64,000 nt of DNA. It comes from DASUWK01 sp036378435 (GTDB lineage Bacteria; Chloroflexota; Dormibacteria; Dormibacterales; Dormibacteraceae). Numbering within the stretch: the first letter of the stretch is position 1; the number at the start of each line of letters is the position of its first letter. Under the pieces are notes generated by a model. It worked only from the letters and a program-made list of their open reading frames with translations, did not search any database and was not told the origin of the DNA. The DNA is taken from NCBI GenBank assembly GCA_036378435.1, contig DASUWK010000023.1, positions 1-64,000 on the forward strand, given 5' to 3'. This document shows, piece after piece, positions 31,791-40,359 of the stretch. A program made the position numbers and the translations under genes.

Positions 31791-32588
31791 CTACGCCGAC
31801 TTGCTGCCCGCACCGAGATAGGCGCGGATCACTTCGGCGTCGTTCTGCACCTCGCGCGGCGTGCCCTCGGCGATCTTCCGACCGAAGTCGAGCACCACCA
31901 CTCGCTGCGAGATGCCCATCACCAGGCCCATGTGGTGTTCGACCACCAGCGTCGTCAGGCCGAGATCGTTGTGGATTTTCCCGATCAGCTCGGAGAGCCT
32001 GCTCAGCTCTTCGTGGTTGAGCCCGCCCGCGGGCTCGTCGAGCAGCAGCAGCTTGGGCTTCGAGACGATGGCGCGAGCCAGCTCGACGGCTTTGAGCATT
32101 CCGAACGGAAGGCCGCGGACCGGCCGGCCCGCGACCGCGCCCAACCCGACCAAGTCGAGCGCCTCGCGTGCGCGCGCGACAGCCTCTGCCTCGAGGTCTC
32201 GGATGGCCGGCAGCCGCAGCACGGACTGCAGCGAGTAGAGAGGCACCCCCCGCATCCGGAAGTGATAGCCGACCAGGACGTTGTCGATCACGCTCATGTT
32301 CCCGAAGAGGCTCACGTTTTGGAAGGTGCGCGTCACGCCACGCCGCGCCACCTCGTGAGCCCGCAGGCCGAGCAGGCTCTCGCCCTCCAGGAGGACGTCA
32401 CCGCCCTGCGGCGTGTACACGCGCGTGATGCAGTTGAAGAGAGTGGTCTTGCCGGCGCCATTGGGACCGATCAGGCCGACGACAGCGCCGGGTGCGACGT
32501 CAAAGGAGACGTCGTCGAGCGCGACGACGCCGCCGAACCGCCGGGTCACGTCGCGAATCGAAAGGAGCGGGCCTTCGATGGCGGGCAC
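31791..32588 (-). CDS. livG: Branched-chain amino acid ABC transporter ATP-binding protein LivG
   Basis: A 265-residue ATPase: Walker A GPNGAGKTTLFNC (about 39-51), VTRTFQNVSLFGNMSVIDNVLVG, a degenerate signature region near PFGMLKAVELARAI (the usual LSGG is replaced by LPFGMLK), Walker B LLLLDEPAGGLN and EHHMGLVMGI switch histidine. Signature replacement is common in LivG-type subunits of the Urt/Liv family. Start GTG 32588; first gene of livGFHM, divergent from livK. Confidence 0.94.
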   Translation of the reverse strand: MPAIEGPLLSIRDVTRRFGGVVALDDVSFDVAPGAVVGLIGPNGAGKTTLFNCITRVYTPQGGDVLLEGESLLGLRAHEVARRGVTRTFQNVSLFGNMSVIDNVLVGYHFRMRGVPLYSLQSVLRLPAIRDLEAEAVARAREALDLVGLGAVAGRPVRGLPFGMLKAVELARAIVSKPKLLLLDEPAGGLNHEELSRLSELIGKIHNDLGLTTLVVEHHMGLVMGISQRVVVLDFGRKIAEGTPREVQNDAEVIRAYLGAGSKSA

Positions 32589-32713
32589 AGTCTAAGCAGG
32601 AAACCGCCATCTGAGGCGAGACCGAATGAGACACGTCCGCAAAGTCGTCCCGCGCCTTATAGTCGATCCGGCCTCGTAACCAGCTCCTAACCAATTTGAA
32701 AGAGGTGATCAGA

Positions 32714-33991
32714 GTGCGCAGATCCTGGCTCGGGATGGTTGTCGCCGCCGGCGCCTTACTAGCTCTGGCGGCATGTGGTGCGGGCTCATCCAACGGAGGC
32801 AGCCCGACCGCCAGCGATGTGGGCATCACGAAGGACACGATCACGCTCGGCGCGACCGTGCCCCTCAGCGGACCGGCCGCTGCGTATGGAACGATCGCCA
32901 AGTCGTCCGAGGCGTACTTCAACTACGTCAACGACCACGGGGGTGTGCACGGTCGGAAGATCAAGTACCTCTACCTCGACGACGCATACAACCCGGCCCA
33001 GGCGGTGCCGCTGACGAAGCAGCTCGTGGAACAGGATCAGGTCTTCGCAACCTTTGGCGGCCTCGGCACTCAGAACCAGACCTCGGTGCAGCAGTACCTG
33101 AACGCGAAGAAGGTGCCCCAGATCTTCGTGGCGACGGGCGCCACCACCTTTGCCGCCGGCGAGTCAGCCGATGGGACGAAGTACAAGTACACGTTCGGCT
33201 GGCAGCCGGTCTACCAGGGCGAGGCTTACCTCTACGCCCAGTACTTGCTGAAGAACCTGCCCAACGCGAAGATCGGCGTGATCTACCAGAACGACGACTA
33301 CGGCCAGGACTACCTGAACGGCCTCAAGAAAGGCCTCGGCAGCCACCAGAGCATGATCGTCGACACCCAGAACAACGACGCCACGGCGACCGACCTGAGC
33401 TCACAGATCATCCACTTGAAAGGCTCCGGCGCCGACACCTTCATGATCTTCGAGACCCCCACCCCGTCGATCATCTCGCTGATCACCGCCAACGCGATCG
33501 GGTGGCACCCACAGATCTTCCTGAACTCGGTTTCGGCACCCATTCCGTACGTTCAGATCGCCGAGGCGAAGGCCAAGGATCCGGCGTCCGTCAACGGGCT
33601 CCTGTCGGTCAACTACCTGAAGGACCCGATCAGCCCGCAGTTCGCCAGCGACCCCGGCATCACCCTGTACAAGCAGGTGATGGCCCAGTACTACCCGGCC
33701 GGGAAGGTTTCGGACGCCTTCAACATCTACGGCATGGCGACGGCTTGGAGCATGGTCGACGCGCTGAAGAACGCCGGGGTCAACCCGACCCGTTCGAGCC
33801 TGCTTGACGCGCTGAACAACCTCAACGAGCCGCACAACCCCTTCCTGCTGCCCGGCATAACCATCATGAACACGCCCTCGAACCACTACTCGATCACGCA
33901 GGAAGAGATCACCAAGTACGACGCGGCGGCGGGCGACTACACCCCTGTCAGCGGGATCCTCAACTTCCGCGGCAAGGTCAAGTTCCCCTAG
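32714..33991 (+). CDS. livK: Branched-chain amino acid ABC transporter substrate-binding lipoprotein LivK
   Basis: A 425-residue periplasmic-binding-type protein with a lipoprotein signal (LLALAACGAG, cysteine about residue 21), then ITLGATVPLSGPAAAYGTIAKSSEAYFNYVND, the type I solute-binding fold, and YQNDDYGQDYLNGLKKGL. GTG 32714 is chosen because a near-perfect ribosome site GAGGTGATC (32702-32710) precedes it; the TTG at 32696 lies before that site. Divergent from livG. Its stop shares a CTAG with the convergent alkA stop. Confidence 0.93.
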   Translation: MRRSWLGMVVAAGALLALAACGAGSSNGGSPTASDVGITKDTITLGATVPLSGPAAAYGTIAKSSEAYFNYVNDHGGVHGRKIKYLYLDDAYNPAQAVPLTKQLVEQDQVFATFGGLGTQNQTSVQQYLNAKKVPQIFVATGATTFAAGESADGTKYKYTFGWQPVYQGEAYLYAQYLLKNLPNAKIGVIYQNDDYGQDYLNGLKKGLGSHQSMIVDTQNNDATATDLSSQIIHLKGSGADTFMIFETPTPSIISLITANAIGWHPQIFLNSVSAPIPYVQIAEAKAKDPASVNGLLSVNYLKDPISPQFASDPGITLYKQVMAQYYPAGKVSDAFNIYGMATAWSMVDALKNAGVNPTRSSLLDALNNLNEPHNPFLLPGITIMNTPSNHYSITQEEITKYDAAAGDYTPVSGILNFRGKVKFP

Positions 33992-34893
33992 CTCTCAGCC
34001 AGATTCCGGAGCGGTAGTCGCGGTCCACGCCGCGGCGCCGCTCCGGCTCCGTTCAGCAGCAGTGTGAGCACCCGGCCCCGCTGTCCGGCATAGGGCGCCA
34101 GCAGCTCGAGCATTCGCTCGTCCGAGCCGCGCCGCTCGCCCGTGAACAGCCACGAAACCAGGTGCGGCAGGTGGTAGTCGCCGAGCGGGATCGCATCGGG
34201 GTCCCCCAGCGCGACGAGCCCGACGTGGCCGGCCGACCAGGGGCCGATGCCCGGAACCGCGGTGACGCGGGCCAGGGCCGCGGCGGGCGCCATCTCGCTC
34301 GCCTCTTCCAGCCGCCGCGCTGCGCGTGCGGCGCGGATCAGCGTCTCCGCCCGCCGCCGCTCGATGCCGAGCGGATGGAATTCCCAGTAGGGAGCATTGG
34401 CGATTCGCTCTGGCGCGGGCGGCAGCAGAAGGGGCAGCGGGCCCGGCGCCGGCTCGGAGAAACGGCGCAGCAGCGCGCGGTAGGCCCGGCGCGCCTCGAG
34501 CCCGATCACCTTCTGCTCGATGATCACCGGCACCAGCGTCTCGAACACCGCCCGGCTGCGCGGCAGGCGCAGGCCCGGCAAGCGGCGCTGCAGGTCGGCG
34601 ATGAACGAGTGCTGCGGGATCAGCAGCTCGGGCCGGTCGTTCTCGCCCACCAGGTCGGGCACCCGCTCAGCAGCCCACGCGGCGCCTTCGCCCCACGCCT
34701 CGACCTGCAGCTCCTGCCCGACGAGGCGGAGCTGGACGGTGGCCGGGCCTGCCGGTGTCCGCGTGGCGCGCCAGGCCTCGCCCGGCTGGAGCCTGAGGGT
34801 CGGATCGCCATGCCCGTGCGACAGCGGCGCGAGGGTCCTTTGTAGATCGAGGGGCCGGCGCAGCTTGATCGCCCCGGCCAGCGGCGTCACCAT
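33988..34893 (-). CDS. DNA-3-methyladenine glycosylase II (AlkA-type, HhH-GPD)
   Basis: A 301-residue base-excision repair glycosylase. The helix-hairpin-helix is in VTAVPGIGPWSAGHVGLVALGDPDAIPLGDYHL (about 205-240), with the catalytic aspartate in GDYHL. The first 90 residues are an AlkA N-like region, then ETLVPVIIEQKVIGLEARRAYRALLRRF. It has no iron-sulfur cluster cysteines, as expected for AlkA. A strong hairpin ends one base before the ATG at 34893, leaving no separate ribosome site. Confidence 0.87.
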   Translation of the reverse strand: MVTPLAGAIKLRRPLDLQRTLAPLSHGHGDPTLRLQPGEAWRATRTPAGPATVQLRLVGQELQVEAWGEGAAWAAERVPDLVGENDRPELLIPQHSFIADLQRRLPGLRLPRSRAVFETLVPVIIEQKVIGLEARRAYRALLRRFSEPAPGPLPLLLPPAPERIANAPYWEFHPLGIERRRAETLIRAARAARRLEEASEMAPAAALARVTAVPGIGPWSAGHVGLVALGDPDAIPLGDYHLPHLVSWLFTGERRGSDERMLELLAPYAGQRGRVLTLLLNGAGAAPRRGPRLPLRNLAES

Positions 34894-34894
34894 A

Positions 34895-34933
34895 GGCCGA
34901 GACCGTCCACGCCGGAAGCGTACGGTCTCGGCC
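34895..34933 (-). promoter_or_regulatory. Perfect 12-bp hairpin abutting the AlkA start
   Basis: GGCCGAGACCGT (34895-34906) and ACGGTCTCGGCC (34922-34933) pair exactly around a 15-base loop. On the minus strand it lies 21 bases after the small gene's stop and ends one base before the alkA ATG. It could be a terminator of the small gene or control AlkA translation. Confidence 0.55.
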
Positions 34934-34954
34934 CGACGCCGGCTGAGGCGCCCG

Positions 34955-35116
34955 TCAGCCGCCCATCACCCGCTCTGACAGCTCGGCGATGCTCATCAGC
35001 TCGTACTCCTTGGCGGTCACCCGCGGGAGCCTGGCGGCCTTCCCCCAGCGGGACGCCCTGAGCGCCTCCTCTCGCCTCGCCCGGACCGTTTCCATCATGA
35101 CCTCGTAACTGTTCAT
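34955..35116 (-). CDS. Small protein (53 residues) upstream of alkA
   Basis: An open frame MNSYEVMMETVRARREEALR...WGKAARLPRVTAKEYELMSIAELSERVMGG with strongly charged helical character, good codon use (G/C third positions) and an ATG at 35116 facing the divergent WYL regulator. No membrane segment. The composition argues for a real gene, but no ribosome site is obvious and no family is recognised. The residues between the quoted halves continue the same helix. Confidence 0.5.
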   Translation of the reverse strand: MNSYEVMMETVRARREEALRASRWGKAARLPRVTAKEYELMSIAELSERVMGG

Positions 35117-35181
35117 GGCCACAGGCTACAGCCCGATGTGGACAGTATCCGCCCTATATATGAAACAATCTTCTGAAGCTG

Positions 35182-36144
35182 ATGGACGCTTCGGTCGGGA
35201 GGCTGCTGACGCTCCTCGAGCTGCTCCAGGCGTACCGCCGACTGAGCGCCGGCGAGATCGCCGAGCGGCTGAGCGTGGACGCCCGCACGGTGCGCCGCTA
35301 CATCTCCGGCCTCCAGCAGATGGGCATCCCGGTTGAGGGCGAGCGCGGGCCGGCGGGCGGCTACCGCCTGCGGCCGGGATTCCGGCTGCCGCCGCTGATG
35401 TTCTCGAACGACGAAGCGATCGCCGTGGTGCTCGGCCTGCTCGCCGTGCAGCGCCTCGGCTTGGTCGAGGACACGGCCGCGGTCCAGGGCGCCGTCGCGA
35501 AGCTCGACCGGGTGCTGCCGGAGGGTTTGCGCAAGCGGGTGCACGCCCTGCAGCAGGTGGTCGGGCTCGGCCTGCCGCGCCAGGTGCGAGCGGGGCCGGG
35601 CGCCGCGGGAAATGTGCTCGAGCTCACATCCGCTGCCAGGGATCGCCTGCGGGTGAAGATCACCTACCGCTCAGGCGCCGGCGAGCAAACGGAACGCGTC
35701 GTGGATCCATACGGAGTCGCGTTCCAGAGCGGCGCCTGGTACCTCGTGGGCTGGGACCACCTTCGCTCTGACCTGCGCACCTTTCGCCTCGACCGGGTCC
35801 GCTCCTGCGAGACGACGCGCGAAAGCTTCGAACGCCCCGCCGGCTTCGACACCGTCGAGCACCTCCAGGCGACGCTGGCGACGCTGCCCTACCGGTTCCT
35901 GGCCGAGATCAAGGTCGACCTCAAGGTGGATGAGGCGCGCGCCCTCCTGCCGGCGACCGTGGGCGTGGTCGTCCAGCGCGACGGCGACGTCATCCTCCGG
36001 GTGGGAGCCGACGATCTCAATTGGACTGCCCGCTTCCTCGCCGGCCTCGACTGCGATTTCACCGTTCTCAGCCCGCCTTCGCTCCGAGAAGCCCTCGCCG
36101 AGCTCAGCGGCCGCCTGGCCGGCAACGCCGCGAGAACCGCCTGA
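35182..36144 (+). CDS. WYL domain transcriptional regulator (DeoR-type HTH)
   Basis: A 320-residue regulator: HTH_11 winged helix at residues 5-60 (GRLLTLLELLQAYRRLSAGEIAERLSVDARTVRRYISGLQQMGIPV), a YafY-like middle region with GPAGGYRLRPGFRLPPLMFSNDEAIAVVLGL, WYL domain at about 145-220 (the YGVAFQSGAWYLVGW, RTFRLDRV segments) and a C-terminal WCX extension. WYL domains bind nucleic acid or nucleotides; some members respond to DNA damage, so a link with the nearby alkA is conceivable but unproven. A TATATA run lies at 35154-35160. Confidence 0.9.
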   Translation: MDASVGRLLTLLELLQAYRRLSAGEIAERLSVDARTVRRYISGLQQMGIPVEGERGPAGGYRLRPGFRLPPLMFSNDEAIAVVLGLLAVQRLGLVEDTAAVQGAVAKLDRVLPEGLRKRVHALQQVVGLGLPRQVRAGPGAAGNVLELTSAARDRLRVKITYRSGAGEQTERVVDPYGVAFQSGAWYLVGWDHLRSDLRTFRLDRVRSCETTRESFERPAGFDTVEHLQATLATLPYRFLAEIKVDLKVDEARALLPATVGVVVQRDGDVILRVGADDLNWTARFLAGLDCDFTVLSPPSLREALAELSGRLAGNAARTA

Positions 36145-36202
36145 AAACCCTCGCGAGTTGAGTTAAGGGCTTGCGTCGCGGGCCGCCGGCTGGATAGCTT
36201 GA

Positions 36203-36237
36203 CCGCCAAGCCGGGGCGAAGCCGGCTCACTTGGCGG
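36203..36237 (+). promoter_or_regulatory. Leader hairpin before the large EXORDIUM-like surface gene
   Basis: CCGCCAAG (36203-36210) pairs with CTTGGCGG (36230-36237), with an inner CCGG/CCGG pairing. The right arm runs directly into the ribosome site GGGAGGAAGAG, so the structure could limit translation. Found by eye. Confidence 0.4.
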
Positions 36238-36251
36238 GAGGAAGAGAGTCA

Positions 36252-38888
36252 ATGATCAAGATGCGGATGGCGCCGCGCGCCTTGGCGCGGGTTTTGGCCG
36301 CAGGTCTCGGGTTGGCAGCCGTGGCAACCGCCGGCGTGTCCGCGGCTGCCGCGACCACCTCGCTGACGCCGACGTCCAGCTACAAGATCCTGCCGGCGCA
36401 CGCGATGCTGACCGAGCAGGGCTACAAGGCGGCCGCGTTGCGCTCGACGGACTTCATCCCCGGCGTGGCCAGCGTGCCCTTCGGCGGCAAGATGATCTAC
36501 GGCGGCGGCCCCGTCCTGATCCACCCCAAGATCTACCTCACGTACTGGGACTGGACCTCCGACCCGTCCGGGATCAAGCCCTATCTCACGGGCTTCCTCC
36601 GCGGCGTGGGCGGCAGCAACTGGCTCGACAGCCAGAGCCAGTACTGCCAGCACGTCGCGACCACGGCCACCGGCTGTGACGGCGGCCAGCCCTTCGCCAA
36701 CGACCCCAACCAGCTGGCCGGCGTGTGGGACGACAACTCGGACCTCGCGCCCGACAACCCGATCGCCGAGCCCAACACCGGCAACAGCCCGCCGCTCGCC
36801 GACGAGGCGGTCCGCGCGGTCAAGCACTTCGGCTACGACCCTGAGGGCGTCTACTTCATCGCCACGCCGCATGGGCATTCCACGGCCGGGTTCGCGTCCA
36901 ACAACGCCACCGGCTACTGCGCCTGGCACGGCGGCCTGGAGCTGGCGGACGGCTCGTTCGTCCGCTTCGTGAACATGCCTTACATCACCGACGGCGGCGG
37001 CAGCTGCGGCGCCAACATCGTCAACGCCGGCGCCCAGGGCCTTCTCGACCCGGTCAGCGTTGCCGCGGGCCACGAGTACGCCGAGACCATCACGGACCCC
37101 AACGTCTGGGCCAACGGCGTCGCGCTCGAAGGCCAGACCGCCACCGGCTGGTACGACCCCGACCCCATCGGCGCGGAGACCGGCGACAAGTGCGCCTACC
37201 CGATCTGGAACACCGCGGGCCTGCAGGGCGCGGGCTTGCCTGGCGAGGCGGTGAACATCACCCTCAACGGCAAGCCCTACGCCGTCCAGCCGCTCTGGTC
37301 GAACAACGCCAACAACTACGCCGGCGGCTGCGTGACCAGCTACTCGCCGCCTGCCTTCACGCTGCCCTCGCTGCCTTCCATACCCGGCTCCACGCCGGAC
37401 AACCTGAGCCCCACGACCTGCCCCGGGGCACAGGTGAGCGACCGGGCGTTTGACGCGGTCGACCCCTACACCACGGTCAACGTCACGAGCTCGAACCAGC
37501 CCTCGCTGGACATCCTCAACGTGCAGTTCAGCACCCCGAACACGAGCACCCTCGAGATCAAGACGACCATCGACAACCTCGCCTCGTTCCCGCAGGGCAC
37601 CCTGCTGGGCGGGATGTACAGCGTCTATTGGGACTACGGCGGCCAGACGTACGTCGCGAGTGTCGCGGTCGACCCGTCCGGGATCACCTATGAGGACGGC
37701 GTGCACGTCAGCTCGCCGCAGGGCGTCGTCGTCCCGGTCGTGGGCGCGGGCACCGGTACCTCGGGCAACAACGACACGTACAGCAACACCAACGACACGG
37801 GCTCCTTCAACCCCGGTCCGAACGGGACCGTGGTCATCGATGTGCCGCTGTCGCACGTCGGCAGCCCGCCCGCGGGAGCTCTGCTCACGAAGACCTGGGC
37901 CGTTTCGAGCGGCGTCATCAGCGCGGCTCTGAGCTCGAGCCTGCCGGCCGTCCCAGGCGTGGGCAACCACTGGGTGACCTTCCCGTCCGACCTCGCGCCG
38001 GACGACGCTCCGCTCAACGCCAGCCCGTACACGATCGGTCCTTTCACCGGCTGGCCGTACGAGGTGGGCACTGCCACGACCTGCAGCCACGTTCGGGCGC
38101 TGCCGGCGCCCCCGATCGACACCGTGAAGCCGAAGGCGCCCATCGCGCTGGCTTGCGGCGATCTCTGGGCGAAACCGGACCACACGGCCTCGGACATCCT
38201 CGGCAACAGCGCGCCGCAGCTGACCCTCCTGAAGGGCAGCATGTCGATGTCGCCCGACGGCAAGTCGCTGCAGGTCCGGATGACGATCAAGGATCTCGAG
38301 TCCACCGTCCCCACCGGCGCCACCGGCGAGGACTGGTACATGGTCTGGAACTACAAGGGGACCACCTACTTCTCGCAGGTGAACCAGTCAGCTCTGCCGG
38401 GACAGGGTCCCACCTACGGCGACGGCACCGTCAGCGGCAACCAGTACAACCCGGCGAACACGGACAGCGGCAGCTTCACCGTCGGCCCGAACGGCGTGGT
38501 CGAGGTGGACGTTCCGCTGGCGAACGTGGGCAACCCGCCGGCGGCCGCCCTGCTCAAGCAGCCGGTGGGCGAGACAGACACCGAGTACGGCCTGCCGGGC
38601 AACCCCCTCACGAACGGTGCGGGGTCGCTCCAAAAGGTCGACACGGGCGGGCCGAACCTCGATTACACGGTCGGCTCGTCCTGCGTCAGGACGAAGACCT
38701 TTGCGGCGAGCACCTCCGGCCACCAGGGCTCAGGTAGCGGCGGCACGGGTGCCGGCGCGGCACTGGCGAAGACCGGGCTGTCACTGCTCGGCCTCCTGCT
38801 GGGCCTGCTGGCGGTGGCGGTCGGCTCGAACCTGGCGCGCTCGCGCGGCTGGACCGGATCCCCGGCCTGGCTGCGGTTCCGGCGCTAA
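36252..38888 (+). CDS. Large surface protein: EXORDIUM-like domain, two repeat domains, LAKTG sorting signal
   Basis: 878 residues from ATG 36252 (ribosome site GGGAGGAAGAG). Signal peptide to about residue 37; EXORDIUM-like domain to about 385, aligning with the 4858-5850 protein and carrying GHEYAETITDP (about 272) and GAETGDKC; then two related beta domains (about 395-560 and 630-790) sharing the pattern TYEDG/TYGDG...NTNDTGSF/NTDSGSF...VDVPLxxVGxPPAxALL. The end has LAKTG (about 838-842), a hydrophobic helix and an arginine-rich tail: a class E-like sortase signal. Predicted wall-anchored. Enzymatic activity is unproven, as the third metal ligand is not seen. Confidence 0.7.
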   Translation: MIKMRMAPRALARVLAAGLGLAAVATAGVSAAAATTSLTPTSSYKILPAHAMLTEQGYKAAALRSTDFIPGVASVPFGGKMIYGGGPVLIHPKIYLTYWDWTSDPSGIKPYLTGFLRGVGGSNWLDSQSQYCQHVATTATGCDGGQPFANDPNQLAGVWDDNSDLAPDNPIAEPNTGNSPPLADEAVRAVKHFGYDPEGVYFIATPHGHSTAGFASNNATGYCAWHGGLELADGSFVRFVNMPYITDGGGSCGANIVNAGAQGLLDPVSVAAGHEYAETITDPNVWANGVALEGQTATGWYDPDPIGAETGDKCAYPIWNTAGLQGAGLPGEAVNITLNGKPYAVQPLWSNNANNYAGGCVTSYSPPAFTLPSLPSIPGSTPDNLSPTTCPGAQVSDRAFDAVDPYTTVNVTSSNQPSLDILNVQFSTPNTSTLEIKTTIDNLASFPQGTLLGGMYSVYWDYGGQTYVASVAVDPSGITYEDGVHVSSPQGVVVPVVGAGTGTSGNNDTYSNTNDTGSFNPGPNGTVVIDVPLSHVGSPPAGALLTKTWAVSSGVISAALSSSLPAVPGVGNHWVTFPSDLAPDDAPLNASPYTIGPFTGWPYEVGTATTCSHVRALPAPPIDTVKPKAPIALACGDLWAKPDHTASDILGNSAPQLTLLKGSMSMSPDGKSLQVRMTIKDLESTVPTGATGEDWYMVWNYKGTTYFSQVNQSALPGQGPTYGDGTVSGNQYNPANTDSGSFTVGPNGVVEVDVPLANVGNPPAAALLKQPVGETDTEYGLPGNPLTNGAGSLQKVDTGGPNLDYTVGSSCVRTKTFAASTSGHQGSGSGGTGAGAALAKTGLSLLGLLLGLLAVAVGSNLARSRGWTGSPAWLRFRR

Positions 38889-38900
38889 GGCTCTGACTTT

Positions 38901-40148
38901 CTAGGCGGCGCGCTCGCGACGGGCGCGCCGCCGCCGCCGAGGCCGAGCCCCGGCTTCTCGGCTGGGCCGCGGGGCCGCGACGTCTGGCGAGGGCGAGGCC
39001 GCCTGCGTGGCCGCTTGCGTTCCGGCGTAGCTCCACTCGCCGCTCAGCAGCTTCTCCAGGTCAAGCAGCGGAAGCTCCGGCGCGCCCTGCGCTCGCAGCC
39101 GGCGCCAGCGCTCGCCGTCGCCATGACTCGTGATCGTCAGGGCGCGGCCCTCGCGCCCGGCCCGGGCCGTACGCCCGATGCGGTGCGTGAGCGCCTCTGG
39201 GCTCTCCGGCAGCTCGTAGTTGACCACCAGGTCGACCTGCGAGACGTCGAGCCCTCGGGCGGCGACGTTGGTCGCCACCAGCACCCGCACTGCGCCTTCA
39301 CGGAACGACGCCATCACGCGGTCGCGCTCAATCTGGCGCATGTCGCCCTGCAGCTGAGAGCAGCGGACGCGGCGCCGGTTGAGCTCACGGCAGAGCTCGG
39401 CGACGCCTGACTTCGTTCGTCCGAAGACGATCGCCGAGCCGGGGGTGAGCCTGAGCGCCGCGATCAGCGCGTCAACCCGCTGGCGCTGGTCGACCAGGAC
39501 CCGCGCGTGCTCGAGGGTCGCGTCCTGCGGGAGGGCCGCCACCTGGATCTGGACGGGGTCGTGGAGGTAGTCGTGGACCACCTTGCGCACCCACTCCGGC
39601 ATCGTGGCCGAGGCCAGCACCGTCTGCGGGTGCCAGGTGAGGCCGAGGATCTTCTCGACCTGCGGCGCGAAGCCGATGTCCAGCATCTCGTCGGCCTCGT
39701 CGAGGACCAGGTACTCGACCCGCGCGAGGGAAAGCTTCCGGCGCTCGACCATGTCCAGGATGCGGCCGGGAGTGCCGACCACGACCTGGGCTCCATCGGC
39801 GAGCGCTCGATCCTGGCTGTGATAGCCGACCCCGCCGTAAAGCACGGTGCAGGGGATGCCGGTCTCCAGCGATCGGAAGACCGATTCGACCTGGAGCGCG
39901 AGCTCTCGGGTCGGGGTCACGACGAGGACTCGCGTGCCCAGGCCGGCACCTGAGCGCAAGAGCTCGATGGCCGGCAGCAGGAAGGCGTGGGTCTTACCGG
40001 AGCCGGTCGGCGCCTGCACCACCAGGTCGCTGCGCTCTTGCAGCGGCGGGATGGCGGCGGCCTGGACGGGCGTCGGTTGTTCGATGGCGAGCTCGCTCAG
40101 GCGGCCCACCAGGTCCGGGCTCACGCCCAGATCGGCAAATGTCGTCAA
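38901..40148 (-). CDS. DEAD-box RNA helicase
   Basis: A 415-residue helicase with Q motif (PTPVQAAAIPPL), motif I APTGSGKT (about 45-52), Ia PTRELA, Ib GTPGRILDM, II DEAD (about 150), III SAT, then C-domain motifs IV (IVFGRTKSGV), V ATNVAARGLDVSQVD and VI HRIGRTARAGREG. The last 50 residues are arginine-rich, a typical RNA-binding tail. Start is TTG 40148 with GGAG 8 bases away. A leader inverted repeat is found upstream. Likely role in RNA remodelling or cold adaptation. Confidence 0.93.
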   Translation of the reverse strand: MTTFADLGVSPDLVGRLSELAIEQPTPVQAAAIPPLQERSDLVVQAPTGSGKTHAFLLPAIELLRSGAGLGTRVLVVTPTRELALQVESVFRSLETGIPCTVLYGGVGYHSQDRALADGAQVVVGTPGRILDMVERRKLSLARVEYLVLDEADEMLDIGFAPQVEKILGLTWHPQTVLASATMPEWVRKVVHDYLHDPVQIQVAALPQDATLEHARVLVDQRQRVDALIAALRLTPGSAIVFGRTKSGVAELCRELNRRRVRCSQLQGDMRQIERDRVMASFREGAVRVLVATNVAARGLDVSQVDLVVNYELPESPEALTHRIGRTARAGREGRALTITSHGDGERWRRLRAQGAPELPLLDLEKLLSGEWSYAGTQAATQAASPSPDVAAPRPSREAGARPRRRRRARRERAA

Positions 40149-40171
40149 CGGTGTCTCCTGTCCCCTCCCCT

Positions 40172-40194
40172 CGGTCTTTTATTCGCAAAGACCG
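40172..40194 (-). promoter_or_regulatory. Inverted repeat in the helicase leader
   Basis: CGGTCTTT (40172-40179) and AAAGACCG (40187-40194) are perfect complements around a 7-base loop, 24 bases before the helicase start on the minus strand. Could be a leader stem-loop acting on the helicase mRNA, as seen for other self-regulated cold-shock helicases (inference). Confidence 0.4.
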
Positions 40195-40287
40195 CGGGGC
40201 TCATGTGAACAAGAGCAGGAGGTAGCCCGAAGCCAGCGGCAACCACCGAAGCGGTTGACTAACGGAATGTTACCCGGCCGGCGCCGT

Positions 40288-40314
40288 TGTCGAAACTGCG
40301 ACAGCTAATTCGTC
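40288..40314 (+). promoter_or_regulatory. ECF42-type promoter
   Basis: TGTCGA at 40288-40293 and CGTC at 40311-40314, separated by exactly 17 bases, match the bipartite motif that I recall for the ECF42 sigma group. It lies 46 bases before the DGPF gene, which is followed by the ECF42 gene itself, so the operon is likely self-activated. Confidence 0.75.
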
Positions 40315-40359
40315 GTGAGAGCAGAATCCCAATCCAACCGGCTGAGGAGGAAATTCGGA

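Noticed and set aside
32658..32663. TATAGT -10 element of livK
   Set aside because: No matching -35 at a suitable distance; too weak to list as a promoter.
36249..38183. 644-codon minus-strand frame
   Set aside because: Antisense to the surface protein; Val/Gly/Arg-rich low complexity.
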